Shown here: positions 20,725-30,917 of the stretch, piece by piece
Position numbering within the stretch: position 1 is the first letter of the stretch
Layout: each line of letters opens with the position of its first letter
Assembly (NCBI GenBank): GCA_030280995.1
Contig: JASXTE010000009.1
Coordinates: 2,450,501 to 2,514,500 of the forward strand
DNA from: Hemileia vastatrix
Taxonomy: Eukaryota; Basidiomycota; Pucciniomycetes; Pucciniales; Zaghouaniaceae
Direction: 5' to 3'
DNA length: 64,000 nucleotides
Notes under the pieces: model-generated
The model's database searches: none
Seen by the model: only the letters and a program-made list of their open reading frames with translations
Told to the model about the DNA's origin: nothing
Translations under genes and position numbers: made by a program

Positions 20725-22256
20725 TGAGGGCTTTCATCCCTTTCCAACAAACATAATTCACCAGAAGCCGTCCGTTTTATATGCCGCTTCTTGGTGCATA
20801 CACAACACTGGCACAGAGTAGTAATCCCTGGCCGTGTTTCCCAACCTTCATCTCCAGGAGGCGCTAACCGCATATGTAACCTCCGCATATCTTCACCAGT
20901 GATCTCCAAACTAATCCCCATGCCAGCTTGATACCCTATCCTGGCCTCAAAATCCATAAAAAAAGGACCACCAAGAACAGTTTTGACTGCTCCTCTGGCC
21001 ACATAAAAGTGAACCTTACCAACAGATCCACCAATGCCTAACCTGACATGCTCAGCTGTACCCATCAGCTCGGTTGCATGCCCTCCAATGCCTCTGAGGT
21101 TTCCCCCAGTTCCACTTTTAATTGGCAAGCCTATACTCGTTGCTTGCTCCAATGAAATTAAATTAATTTGAGACCCTGAATCTACCAAGGCCTTTACTTC
21201 TTTACCATTTAGAGTTACCACCAGGTAACCCAGGGGAGCGGAAAAATGCGTATCTACATCTTTCCCAAACTTTTCAGCATTTTCACAAATATATTCCACC
21301 TCTCCAGTGGAAACCCGACGCCTCTTCAAATGCTTCTTTTGCTTTTCAGCAAGCGCCGGACTAATCATAAATAACTCCCCCAAAGATAAGGGAATCTGCA
21401 GTTGATTCACCCTATTCAAAACTGTGTCCATTGCATTAGCTTGACCAGAAACTACTGGCCGCTCATACTTGACCTTTGATTTAACAACCTTGGCCCTGGG
21501 TACCTCTTGAGGTCCAACCGAGCCATCTTCACCCCCCATTATAACATCTTCACTTTCTATAACCCTAACTCCGTCACCAGCTTCTTGCACTAATCCTGAT
21601 CCATCGCTAGTCCTTCTTACACCCTCCATTGGGATGGGACCGCTAAAACTTGGTCTGGGTAGAGACGCCAACGGTACGTCCTCCTCAGAATCCGAATCAT
21701 CCTCTGGCATAGGCTCACCATTTAAATCAAACTTGCCATAACTAGGGGGCCCCATATCAGCAATCCCCTTCTGCATTTTATATAATTCGTCCTTAGAGTA
21801 AGGGTTCAATTTGTTGGCGGCAGTTTGAGCACTAGAATTCTTGTCCTTAGAGTAAGGATTCACTTTGTTATTGGCCTTTCCAGGATTAGCCCTCAATTGG
21901 CTCTTAATGCTACTTTTCGCCTTAGTAGCAGCTGCTCTTCTAGAAGCATTAACATCGTATTCGCCAGCCATACAGCTACCCTTCACCTGGGCAACCGTCG
22001 CCAGCTCTAAACCTCCAAAAGAAGTAGAAAATGTGGCTTTACTGACCTCTTTCTCTTTACCTTTGTCAGCTTTTCCACCATTACCATTACCATTTTTGCC
22101 ACCCTTGGTGTTAACATCTTCATCCGTCACCTCTTCAAATCTGGCTCTCCTTTCAGCCGTTAAACTTCTTCTGACCAAATCAGAAGGAGACTGTCCATCA
22201 CTGGGCTTGATGAACGAACCATCAAGAAATTTATAAACTTTACCATCAAATAAAAC
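20712..22256 (-). CDS. Element F protease-containing region
   Basis: In the same frame as Gag, directly after the UGA at 22257. The longest stretch from a possible start is 488 codons. The N-terminal 300 residues are low-complexity and charged (GKNGNGNGGKADKGKEKE, two NPYSKD repeats, an acidic DDSDSEED stretch). The retropepsin core has the active-site motif VKALVDSGSQINLI, a flap-like GGHATELMG stretch and GGPFFMDFEARIGY. After it comes a Cys-rich tail (LCQCCVCTKKR). The protein should process Gag-Pol. Expression would need read-through of UGA and a frameshift at its end. Confidence 0.75.
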   Translation of the reverse strand, partial: VLFDGKVYKFLDGSFIKPSDGQSPSDLVRRSLTAERRARFEEVTDEDVNTKGGKNGNGNGGKADKGKEKEVSKATFSTSFGGLELATVAQVKGSCMAGEYDVNASRRAAATKAKSSIKSQLRANPGKANNKVNPYSKDKNSSAQTAANKLNPYSKDELYKMQKGIADMGPPSYGKFDLNGEPMPEDDSDSEEDVPLASLPRPSFSGPIPMEGVRRTSDGSGLVQEAGDGVRVIESEDVIMGGEDGSVGPQEVPRAKVVKSKVKYERPVVSGQANAMDTVLNRVNQLQIPLSLGELFMISPALAEKQKKHLKRRRVSTGEVEYICENAEKFGKDVDTHFSAPLGYLVVTLNGKEVKALVDSGSQINLISLEQATSIGLPIKSGTGGNLRGIGGHATELMGTAEHVRLGIGGSVGKVHFYVARGAVKTVLGGPFFMDFEARIGYQAGMGISLEITGEDMRRLHMRLAPPGDEGWETRPGITTLCQCCVCTKKRHIKRTASGELCLLERDESPHFLG

Positions 22257-23303
22257 TCACCCAGAATCCATATCCTTATCAAGAGCAAAACAAACTGTTG
22301 CTCTGTGCCCCCTCCTATTACAATAGGAGCACACCTTTGGCTCATCATAGCCACCTCTATAACTACTACCACCATTCCCACCATTTCTCCCATTGCCTGG
22401 GAAGCGGTTACCATTATTATTGCCATTATAATTTCGTTGTTCATAACCTCTAGACTGATAAGAAGTTGACGTCGACGAAGAAGCAATTGGGGCCTTATTG
22501 GCCTTCTGGGTTTCTTGAACAAATATTTTTAATTGTTTCGTTAAATCGGCCAGGTGATCGACCATCTTATTATCTACATTGCCCTCAACTTTAGCAGCAG
22601 GTAACCCCATTTGTGCCTTCTTGGCCTCCTGGGCTTTGACCATAATATCCTTGTTTTCGGCCAAAACTTCGCTAACCTTGCTAACATATTGAGTGCATGA
22701 CTCTTGATATTTGTCCAACGCCAATAACTTTAGATGGGCTTGAATGTTTTCCTTGATAACCTCCAGAGCCGGCAGTTTCTGCTCACCATTAGGCAGTTCC
22801 TTCATCAAATCTTTTCTTGAAAGATCCTTCAAGACGTCCATACGAATATCCCTGCTGCATGCTTTCCAAAACAAATCTTTTGCTTGATTCTCATGCACTA
22901 ACTCATCCACCACTTCATCAAACTGAACACAGAGCTTTTTGAAGTCAGCCATAGAAGAAACTCCACCTTTTGCTTGCCAGTCTCCAACAATTTTATTGAG
23001 GTCCATCATAGTAAACCTAACACCCCATCTATCAACCATAGCTTTAGAAAGCTTAACCCAATCCTTGTCCTTGAATGCCTGCATAGCAATAACCTCTTTT
23101 TCCACCTCCCTATCAGCAATAAAAAATCTAACTTGCTTCACCATATCCTCATGAGAAGCACCATCAACAGCAGCAGCAGCTTCATACCTGCTAATGAACC
23201 ATATAACCTCCTCCCCAACAAACTATGGGCCATCCCAAGAAACAATCCTAACTGAGGGAGTAAGAGGGTTAGAAGATCCAGAAGCAACAGCAAAAGAAGA
23301 CAT
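22257..23303 (-). CDS. Element F Gag (one internal stop)
   Basis: The ATG at 23303 begins MSSFAVASGSSN; TAG at 23223-23225 interrupts after 26 codons, then the frame runs to UGA at 22257. The region after the stop has the helical Gag core (VIAMQAFKDKDWVKLSKAM, an FTMMDL turn, ADFKKLCVQFDEVVDEL), a Gly/Asn/Arg-rich stretch and a canonical CCHC knuckle CSYCNRRGHRATVC close to the C-terminus. Gag forms the virus-like particle and packages RNA. The 295-codon part from 23144 does not begin at a confirmed ATG start, so 23303 was preferred from the in-frame open sequence. Confidence 0.8.
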
Positions 23304-23460
23304 CCCAATAAGTAAGGAAAAGGGTTAACAATTGATAAAATAACAAGCCTCTTGCAGGCCAATAACAAAAATCCAATTAGAGTTCCAGAAAATAAGCCTC
23401 TTGCAGGCTAAGAACTTTCTTGATCCAAGTAAGTCTTTAAAGAAAGCTAGAGAAATCAAA

Positions 23461-23477
23461 CCCCATGTTGGGCGCCA
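23461..23477 (-). other. Element F primer-binding site
   Basis: Three bases from the 5' LTR the minus strand reads TGGCGCCCAACATGGGG. This strongly resembles tRNA-Lys type primer sites (TGGCGCCCAAC...). Identification rests on remembered tRNA 3' ends. Confidence 0.7.
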
Positions 23478-23480
23478 ACT

Positions 23481-24647
23481 ATGGTAAGGTAAACTCTTAC
23501 AGTCGCCTTGCTGTAAGCAGAATCCAGAGGAGATATGTGGATTTAGCTGAAAACCCCGTCCTTCCAATAAAAATAACAAAATGGGAATTCTAAATCACTA
23601 AGCTAACCAATCTACTTGGATCTGATTGATGAAAATAATGAAACTCTAAAATAATTAACGCTTATTGAGATTTAAAGAAAGTGGCTGTTGATAAAAGAAA
23701 TACTGATAACAACAATAAAGGTGTACCAGTGAAAGATCTGAAAAGATTTACTTTTATGTTTTTATAATAATTTGAATTTTTATGAGACAGCAATAATCAA
23801 GTCCCAGTGATGAAGACCTTTCTAAAGATACCCTGTATGAAGTGTTATTTAAATTGTTGAGTAGTATTTCTAAAATGTTATATATAAATATAAAGTTATA
23901 ATGGTATTACAAATTTATTTAATCTGTTGAGTAATAAAAAATGAGACCGTGGTGGTTAAAGATTAAGCTGTATGTTGTATCCCCCCTCTCAATTTCGAGT
24001 TTGAGAGGCGCTTAAGTATTCCTAGTCACGTGCCTAAGTTTTACCCTCCAGAGCTCTCCCAGAGTCAATCCGGAGCCCGTACGGAGTCGAAGCGGAGTCC
24101 GTACGGAGTCCAAACGGAGTCAAAGCGGAGTCCATACGGAGTCCAAACGGAGTCGAAGCGGAGTCCGTCCGGACTTCCGGACTCAATTAGAACCTTTAAA
24201 ACTATAATAAAAAATCTAGAAAAATTACACATGATAGAGCCACTTCTTTTTTACATACCAAACTAATTTTCGTAGTTTGCGCAGCTCTAATTACCCCGTG
24301 AAAATTCATCAAAGTTAAGTAATTTATGAAAACGTAAATATTTCTATAAAACTTTAAAATTCATTTAAAAATATAAGAAAAATAGTAAAAATTCTGGGAA
24401 AATTTCCCAAGGTTCTTGAGTGACTTGACTTGATACTTATAAATTTTTTTTTAGACCGTAAAAATAAGTTTTCTCTGTAAAATAAATTGCTTTTGTGTAG
24501 GCATTCGCTCGTGACCAATTTCTTCATATTTTAAACTCAAATAAATTAAATAAAACCCTTTTATAAAAAAATAATAACACCAATCTTGCACGCCGTAATA
24601 ACTCCATTTACGTACTTAGGTGCCATACTAAACTTTAGGCTACCACA
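23481..24647 (-). repeat. Element F 5' LTR
   Basis: 1,167 bp, ATGGTAAGG to CTACCACA, followed by the target copy ACATT at 24648. Longer than the 3' LTR mainly because of added CGGAGTC-type repeats at 24071-24180. Confidence 0.95.
24071..24180. repeat. CGGAGTC minisatellite in the F 5' LTR
   Basis: About three units of 33 bp, each made of shorter CGGAGTC blocks (CGTACGGAGTCCAAACGGAG and variants). Only part of this tract is present in the 3' LTR (about 13505-13565), so copy number changed after or during insertion. Confidence 0.85.
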
Positions 24648-24652
24648 ACATT

Positions 24653-26019
24653 TTCCCTTCAATAAGTTTTTTTTGATGTAAAGCAGCACCCAGACCAATA
24701 AAACTTGCATCTGTATATAATAAAAAAGGTAATTGGAAATCTAGTAATCCCAAGATAGGAGCTGTCATTAAACGTTCTTTCAACTTATCAAAAGCCTGTT
24801 GTCTTTCATTATTCCTAATGAAAGCTTCTGATTTCTTTATCAGTGTGGTCAATGGTGCAGCAATTGATTGGTAGTTTTTTATATATTGTCTATAATAACC
24901 ACACATTCCAAGAAAAGATTGTACATCCTTTAAATTTTGAGGAATGCCAATATTCTTTATTGCAGCCACTTTATTTTGGTCTACACATATTTTTAAGCCA
25001 GATACAATATGACCAAGCACTTTTAAAGATTCAAACCCAAATTTACATTTTTTCAATGCAAGCAACATTTTTATTTCATCCATTTTTTGAAATACTTTCC
25101 TTAAATGGATTAAGTGTTCATCCTAAGTTTTAGAGAACACTATGATGTAATCAATGTATACCATTAACCATCCCTCAATCATTTCATTATGGAATGTTAT
25201 ATCCATTAACTTCTGAAATACTGATGGAGCATTTTTTGGTCCAAATGGCATTCTGACAAACTTATAAATTGCCATGTGTGTTGTTATCAACAAAAAGTTC
25301 TGTGAATTCTTTTCAACAGGAATTTGATGGTACCCTTTATTTCCATCTAGGCAACTTATATATTTAGCACCTTTGAGGGTAGCATGTATAGAGGCAATCC
25401 TTGGCAAGGGATAAATATCATCTACTGTAAATGTATTTAATGCTCTATAATCTCCGCACAGTCTTGCTTTATCTTGTTGATAAGAAATTAGCACTGGTGA
25501 TATTACACAATATTTTGGTGTTGTTTCAACCTTCTCAAGAATTTTTTTATTCAATAACATCTTAATATTGTCCTCTATGTCTTTCCTCTTCATTGGTGAA
25601 GCAGGATATGGTTTCTTTTTAAGACTAGCAGGAATATTATCCATATCACAGGTTAAACTAATCTTCATTTCATGATCTTTTACATGGCCAAGTTCATTTG
25701 TACCATGTGCAAAAGCCATTGGAAATGCTTTCATTAATTCCAAAAGAGTATCTTTCTCAGCTTTACTTATCTGAGTGCCAAATGATGCTTTTGAAATTTC
25801 TGTTTCCAGAAGTTCCATCTCATTGGATTCTCTTCCTTTACACGGGGAATTTGTTACTGACTCAATGTGTAAGACTGTGTTAAAAGAGTTTCTTTTAAAT
25901 TTCCTTTTACCATTCATTCCAATTGTAAAATTGTTATTAGCAGGGTCTAATTTAACACCAAATTTAGTCAGAATATCATTTCCAATGATAGAACAGTTAC
26001 TACAGTTATTATTATCCAT
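24653..26019 (-). pseudogene. RT and start of RNase H, copy B (active site YIDY)
   Basis: The RT frame (26019-25123) matches copy A, including YIDY and the TAG seven codons later. The continuation (25083 down) has the thumb (LGMCGYYRQYIKNYQS) and the first RNase H Asp in LLYTDASFIGLGA, up to the F insertion. The rest of RNase H is at 12918 and below. Confidence 0.85.
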
Positions 26020-26059
26020 TACTACAAAGTCACAAGTTACCCTTACATAACCATGTTGA

Positions 26060-28209
26060 TGTTTAAAGAAAACAGCAGCTTGTATTTACCAATGGGGTGT
26101 AGCACTGATCCAAAACCTCTTTTATGTTTTTCTCACATTTGTGACCTTTTACCCAAGGTTTGTTACACTTATAACAAGTATTTGTTTCATACTTTTTAGG
26201 TACTACAGGTGCAGTAGGTTTTTTCTGCTTCTCCTGAAGTGTTTTTGAATTCTGAATTTTTACAGGCTCAACATTTTGTTTATAAGTGGAATACCTTGAT
26301 TCATACTTATGGTTTAATAATATTTCATTGCAAATATTAATAAAATCAGAATATTAAGTAACATTTAATGTTCTAGCTACAACAATATCTCTGACAGATA
26401 TAGGTAATTTATATATTATCTTATCTTTCCATAAGTTAAAATCCATGTGAGGCTCAATGGCTTTTAATATTTTATTTAAATTCATTAAAAATACCATAGG
26501 TTTGTCACCATTAAAAGGATTATACCTAGTCTTCTCATAAAGTCTCTGCTGAGTAAGCCTGAATTTAGAGCCTCCAAATTGTTTTTCAATAAGTTGTTTC
26601 CATTCAGCCCAAGAGTAATCTTTACCCTCACTCAAGACAGCTTCAAACCATAATAAAGCAACATCCTTAAATAAAGAAATTAATTTTGATGTTATTTCTT
26701 CATCTGGTAACTTATATGAGAATTTCAAGTTGTCAATTCTTTGAATAAAATGTTGCCAATCAGAGCTGGCTTCCCCATCATAAGTTGGGTACTGATCTAT
26801 CTTAGGCCAGTTTTTCTGATTGGATTTTATCTCACTAATCTTAGGTAAATTCAACAACTCATTCACTTTTGATAAATGGTCTTGTATTTCCTCCAGCACG
26901 GATTTGTGACTTACATTTTCAGATTTGACACTACCACCAGATGGTTTTAATTGTGGTGGTATAGGGAAGGAATGAGATTCACTTTTGCCAATGAAAAGAT
27001 TATTATTATATTGATTATACTTATGATTATCCTGGTTCATTAGTAGATTGGCAGTTTCAATCTCAACTTTAGTTAATCTTTGTAGCAACTCAGAGACACT
27101 TTGATTTGTCTGGGCAAAAGATAACTTTGTTCTTGATTCAGTTTTCAATAAATGCGTTTCATATAATTTTTCTAACTCACAGAATTTGTTTGAAAGTTCA
27201 TTATATTTATTACTCAATGAATCATAATTAAGAGTTAGAGACAAATGTTCTTTCTCTAATTCTTTGTTACGTGTTGCTAATTGAGAAATGTTTAATGTCA
27301 AGGATGAAATTGTATTACTAGTGAGCTTAACTGTCTGTTCCTCACAATCAGTCATTCTATTCGACAATGCTGAAACAATTCTATGGACAGTTGGATTATT
27401 GTTAAAATATTCCATGTCTTCCTTTTCAATTCTCTCACTCTCCTGTGAACTTCTCATCTCACTAGTAGGTGGTTGCAACTGAGGGTTAACTGTATTATCA
27501 TTATAAATAGTACTGTTATTGTTGACAAAAGACAAGTCAGGTGTATCTACTTAAAAACCTAAATTTCCTAAATCCTTCTCTATTTTTCGCACAGATTTAA
27601 CATCAATAGAATTACCTATATTGTAATTATCAGTATTATGTTCAATCTGAGAGGGTAATCTACTTACCATGGGATAGTTTCCAGTCCTGATTTTTGGCGC
27701 TTTTTCCTTTGTAAGGGTGAACTGAGGAAGTCAGATGAGGTGGTGGATCCCTGTTGCAACTGTGGCTTGTCCACTGTTGATGAAACCAGTCCCATTTCCA
27801 TTTGTCTACCAGTATTTTCTCCTGGGAGTGAGTTGACCCGCCTTGGGTAGGGGGTTGCTGATTTGGCTGACTGGGCTGGCCTCCCTTTAACTCTGCCAAT
27901 GCCTGATTCATCTGCTGAAACCCTACCTTGCAATTTTTTTGCAATTGCTCTACCTCTTTGAACATGAGTGATTTGGATTCTTCCAACTTCAGAATCTGTT
28001 TGGCCAGGTGGAACAGTTGATCCTGAAGAGGAGGAGACGTCTTTTTTATAGTTATATTTTTTAAGAGGGCGTCCTTTTCCTCTATACTCATGCTTTCTGC
28101 CTGGGGGTATTGTTGACCCTCCATGGTGATGTCCTGAAAAGTTTTTGTTAGCTTTAGACCTGGTACTATAAGCAGGTTTTTCACTTACACTGTCCTGGGG
28201 AGCACTCAT
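26060..28209 (-). pseudogene. Gag, copy B, with the protease deleted
   Basis: The N-terminal frame starts at ATG 28209 (MSAPQDSVSEKPAY) and ends at 27664. After a frame change and a stop near 27550 the Gag coiled coil and core are continuous from 27535 to 26354, where copy A needs two frameshifts. The zinc knuckle lies near 26135-26175. Directly after it about 380 bp present in copy A (6724-7105) are missing: the acidic linker and the DTG protease. A short TTTAT homology at the edges suggests a slippage or end-joining deletion. Confidence 0.8.
27660..28124 (-). CDS. Out-of-frame coiled-coil ORF inside gag (X), copy B
   Basis: Starts at ATG 28124 in ACCATGG context, +1 relative to gag, 154 codons. 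Compared with copy A it continues past the Trp motif: DKWKWDWFHQQW, then a His/Pro-rich tail (RDPPPHLTSSVHPYKGK). By eye, fewer residues differ between A and B in this frame than in the overlapping gag frame (about 8 against about 12). Membrane segments are absent; a coiled coil is likely over about residues 30-75. Function unknown. Confidence 0.45.
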   Translation of the reverse strand: MEGQQYPQAESMSIEEKDALLKNITIKKTSPPLQDQLFHLAKQILKLEESKSLMFKEVEQLQKNCKVGFQQMNQALAELKGGQPSQPNQQPPTQGGSTHSQEKILVDKWKWDWFHQQWTSHSCNRDPPPHLTSSVHPYKGKSAKNQDWKLSHGK

Positions 28210-28719
28210 ATTGTTAAGAATGACAATATTTTAGGTCTAAAAAAAGGAAAAACTCTATGGAATTAGTAGACAAAAGATATTAGCAATCATATTACTAATA
28301 AAAAAGCAATGGAGCTTACCCTGAGTTTATATCTTTATTTATTTAAATAAATTATAAAAAAAATTTAAAAAAAACTGTTAAAAATATAATAATAAGTTCA
28401 ACTAGACCTTTATAAGGGTGAATAAGTAGCTTACCAAGCTATAACCAAATACCAATTTAATTGGGTTTTATATTGGTGTCTGAATACCAAGTGAAATTGG
28501 GTTTATATTGGGTACAGTTACTACTGTAAATACCTAATTTTTATGATAAAAAATTAGTACAATTATTTTAAGGGCTCTTTTCTGCAATCACTGAGTTATG
28601 ATGACCCACTAATATGTAGCAGACCCAAATATTTGGTTATTTTGAGCTGTACTAAGGTAAAAATCGTTTCCCAAGGCTTATACTAAATAATAAGTAAAAT
28701 ATAAGGAAAGACCCCCAAT

Positions 28720-29897
28720 TGTCAGTATAGCCTAGAATATTAGTATGATATAATTGTGTTTATTTATGGTCCTACTACTTATTGATAAATAATTTAGTGA
28801 TTAAACCTCAGGGGAAGACTAATAAAATAGTTATACTCAAATAAAACTCACAATACTTGGATTTAAATGTGTGCTAGTGGTGGAAAATAGACGAATACAA
28901 TATAGTTATAGCTTATATAAAGATAATATCAACTTATAATAGCTTTATAATATATTTCTAAATGTTAATAATTGTATAGTAGTTTTTGTTAGAGCTATAG
29001 TAATTGAATGATGATAAATAACCGTCAAAATCCCTCCTTACTTATACCCAAATCCACTGGAGTGCACAGACCTTCAATCCAGATGATGTCACTGCTATCC
29101 CCGGCAATTACAGCACTGTGAGGGCCCATCACCTCCGCATGGCGTCCACTTCAAGCAGTTTCAACACCCAGACCTCCAGTAAGGACCCTCCATCACTATT
29201 AATAATAACACAGATCTATACCATAAATAGAAAATCCAGATAAAAGCGGATACCATAAAGAAACAGGTAAAATAAACAGTCAAAAAGAGATTTAATGAAA
29301 CCAAAAGCATATAAAGGAAACAAATAAAATTTCCAAGCCCCCAATAACATCCACAAGCATCCACATTAACCCAGAAATTTCCTTCCAACCCATAAATCCG
29401 TGAATAACCATCCAAGGAAGTAATTTTAGTTGTCCAAACTGGGTGTATGCGCCTGATATAGGTGTCTATGCTTCTGTAGGTGTTGTGAGTCCACTGATTT
29501 CGTCCATATGACCTAAAATAAGCAGAAAAACAACAGTTATAGGCTATTAAGTGGCTAAAAACCCACTTATATACCTAAATATACATAATATACTGCATAT
29601 TTCACTGAATATGAGATTTATGTATACATATAAGCTTATGTATGTCAACAATTACTTCATATCACTTAAGATAAGTATATTATGACTCCATTAACACCTT
29701 AATAAATATTATTATGCTATGGATAAGCTATTTAAACTACTATAAGTTATATAATAGAGTAATAATTATATATATATATAATAAAATAACATATATTATT
29801 ATTTTAACTTTATTTTTAAGATATAAGCTTAATTTACTTAAGGTTATCTTATTTTAAGCATAAGAAATACTCAGTCCTAAGGATATTTAGGCTGACA
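28720..29897 (-). repeat. Family-1 LTR 3 (5' LTR of copy B)
   Basis: 1,178 bp, TGTCAGTATAG to GGCTGACA. The candidate primer site TGGGGGTCTTTCC lies to its left on the minus strand (28705-28717). Includes the uninterrupted 84-codon hydrophobic frame at 29161-29415. Confidence 0.9.
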
Positions 29898-30351
29898 GTC
29901 TCTTTTTTTGAAAAAAGTTTTCTGACACTTACTTTTTTGTGCTGTAGAAAATCCTATAGTACTAGCTATAGGCATCAACCAAAGGAGTTGTAGAAAAACC
30001 AGAAAAAAAACCACTCTCCCTTTGTCAAATAATCAGTGAGATTAGTTTTTTACTGCAATTAGAGAATTTGAAATCACCCCTTTCAAAAACTTCTTGTCTG
30101 CTTAACAAATTAATACAGTAGCCAATAGTAGACCACTGAGAACTAATGAACAAAAACCTAAAATGCAGAGAAAATCCACACCAGGAACCAGAGACACAGT
30201 GCACTTGATGCACATAAAAAATATAATAATACTTGATGCATGTTGCAGAGCTACACCAGAGAAACTAGTTTTCAAAGGTGATTTAAATGAAGAGCCACCA
30301 TTGCAACAAACATAGCCAATTTTGACCAAAAAACAGTGAAAACAGTGATTT
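29898..30351. other. Unassigned spacer
   Basis: T-rich sequence between the tandem array and a family-2 LTR fragment. Two short overlapping frames exist but show no recognisable domain, and nothing supports them as genes. Confidence 0.5.
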
Positions 30352-30917
30352 TGTCAGCCATGCTACTAGATTTATCCAGTAAAATAATTAATTATTTAAT
30401 GAGATGAAGCCACCCCTTTTATTTCTTATTATTAATTATACTATGTTTACTTATGTAATACTTGCAATACACTAACTTATTACGATAAGTAAATTTAGCA
30501 AATATTTAAATTAATAATAATGTCCCTTATATTTTTATTCCCTAACACCATGCTCAATAAAAGGTTGAAAGAGAAATAAAAATATTAATACTAAATCTTA
30601 AAAATTCAAAATACTTTATTTTAAATGTTTGAAATTCTATTTTAAAATTCAAATTAATTTTTACTAAGTGTGAAATCTAAAGTGAACTCTAAACTATATC
30701 AAATAATGTGATATCTTTTATTGATGCATCATTTTAGCACACTTTTGTTACTTGCACATTCTAATTTTTTTAATAGTTTCTCTCACACTCTGTTATAGAT
30801 ACTTAATAACCCTGTGTATTTTCTCTCTCCTTTTTGCCTATAAAGGGCCTCCTCTTTTGTGCTGTTTGATTCATTCCTTAACTTAAATTTTTTATTAAAA
30901 CACTTTAAAGATTTATT
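30352..30917 (+). repeat. Diverged family-2 LTR fragment
   Basis: Begins TGTCAGCCATGCTACTAG and follows the reverse complement of the element E LTR: CAGTAAAATAATTAATTA, AACACCATGCTCAATAA and the TATA region GCCTATAAAGGGCC. It lacks the far end and stops where family-1 RT sequence (copy C) begins, so the junction is a rearrangement. Confidence 0.75.

Larger units (their letters stand above)
12920..24647 (-). mobile_element. Large Ty3/gypsy element F nested in copy B
   Basis: 11,728 bp flanked by the perfect 5-bp duplication ACATT. LTRs at 12920-14027 and 23481-24647 run from ATGGTAAGG to GGCTACCACA (minus strand TGTGGTAGCC to CCTTACCAT). A purine-rich tract directly follows the left LTR (minus strand TTGAGGGAGGA). 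Minus-strand order: primer site, Gag, protease, RT, RNase H, integrase, then about 2.4 kb of non-coding 3' region (14028-16454) full of hairpin repeats. The FIDDGGIKGP RT box and lack of a chromodomain separate it from families 1 and 2. Several stops and one RT frameshift make it defective. Confidence 0.95.
9693..29897 (-). mobile_element. Family-1 Ty3/gypsy chromovirus, copy B, split by element F
   Basis: Internal region 10869-12919 plus 24648-28719, LTRs at 9693-10868 and 28720-29897. The insertion of F lies within the RNase H coding region and duplicated ACATT (12915-12919 and 24648-24652). Without F the element is about 8.5 kb. It shares the YIDY active-site change and the TAG stop with copy A, has lost the protease by deletion, and has further stops in integrase. 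Confidence 0.9.

Noticed and set aside
30025..30329. Two overlapping hydrophobic or Cys-rich short frames
   Set aside because: No homolog recognised, no start context, no conserved copy; could be chance in T-rich DNA.
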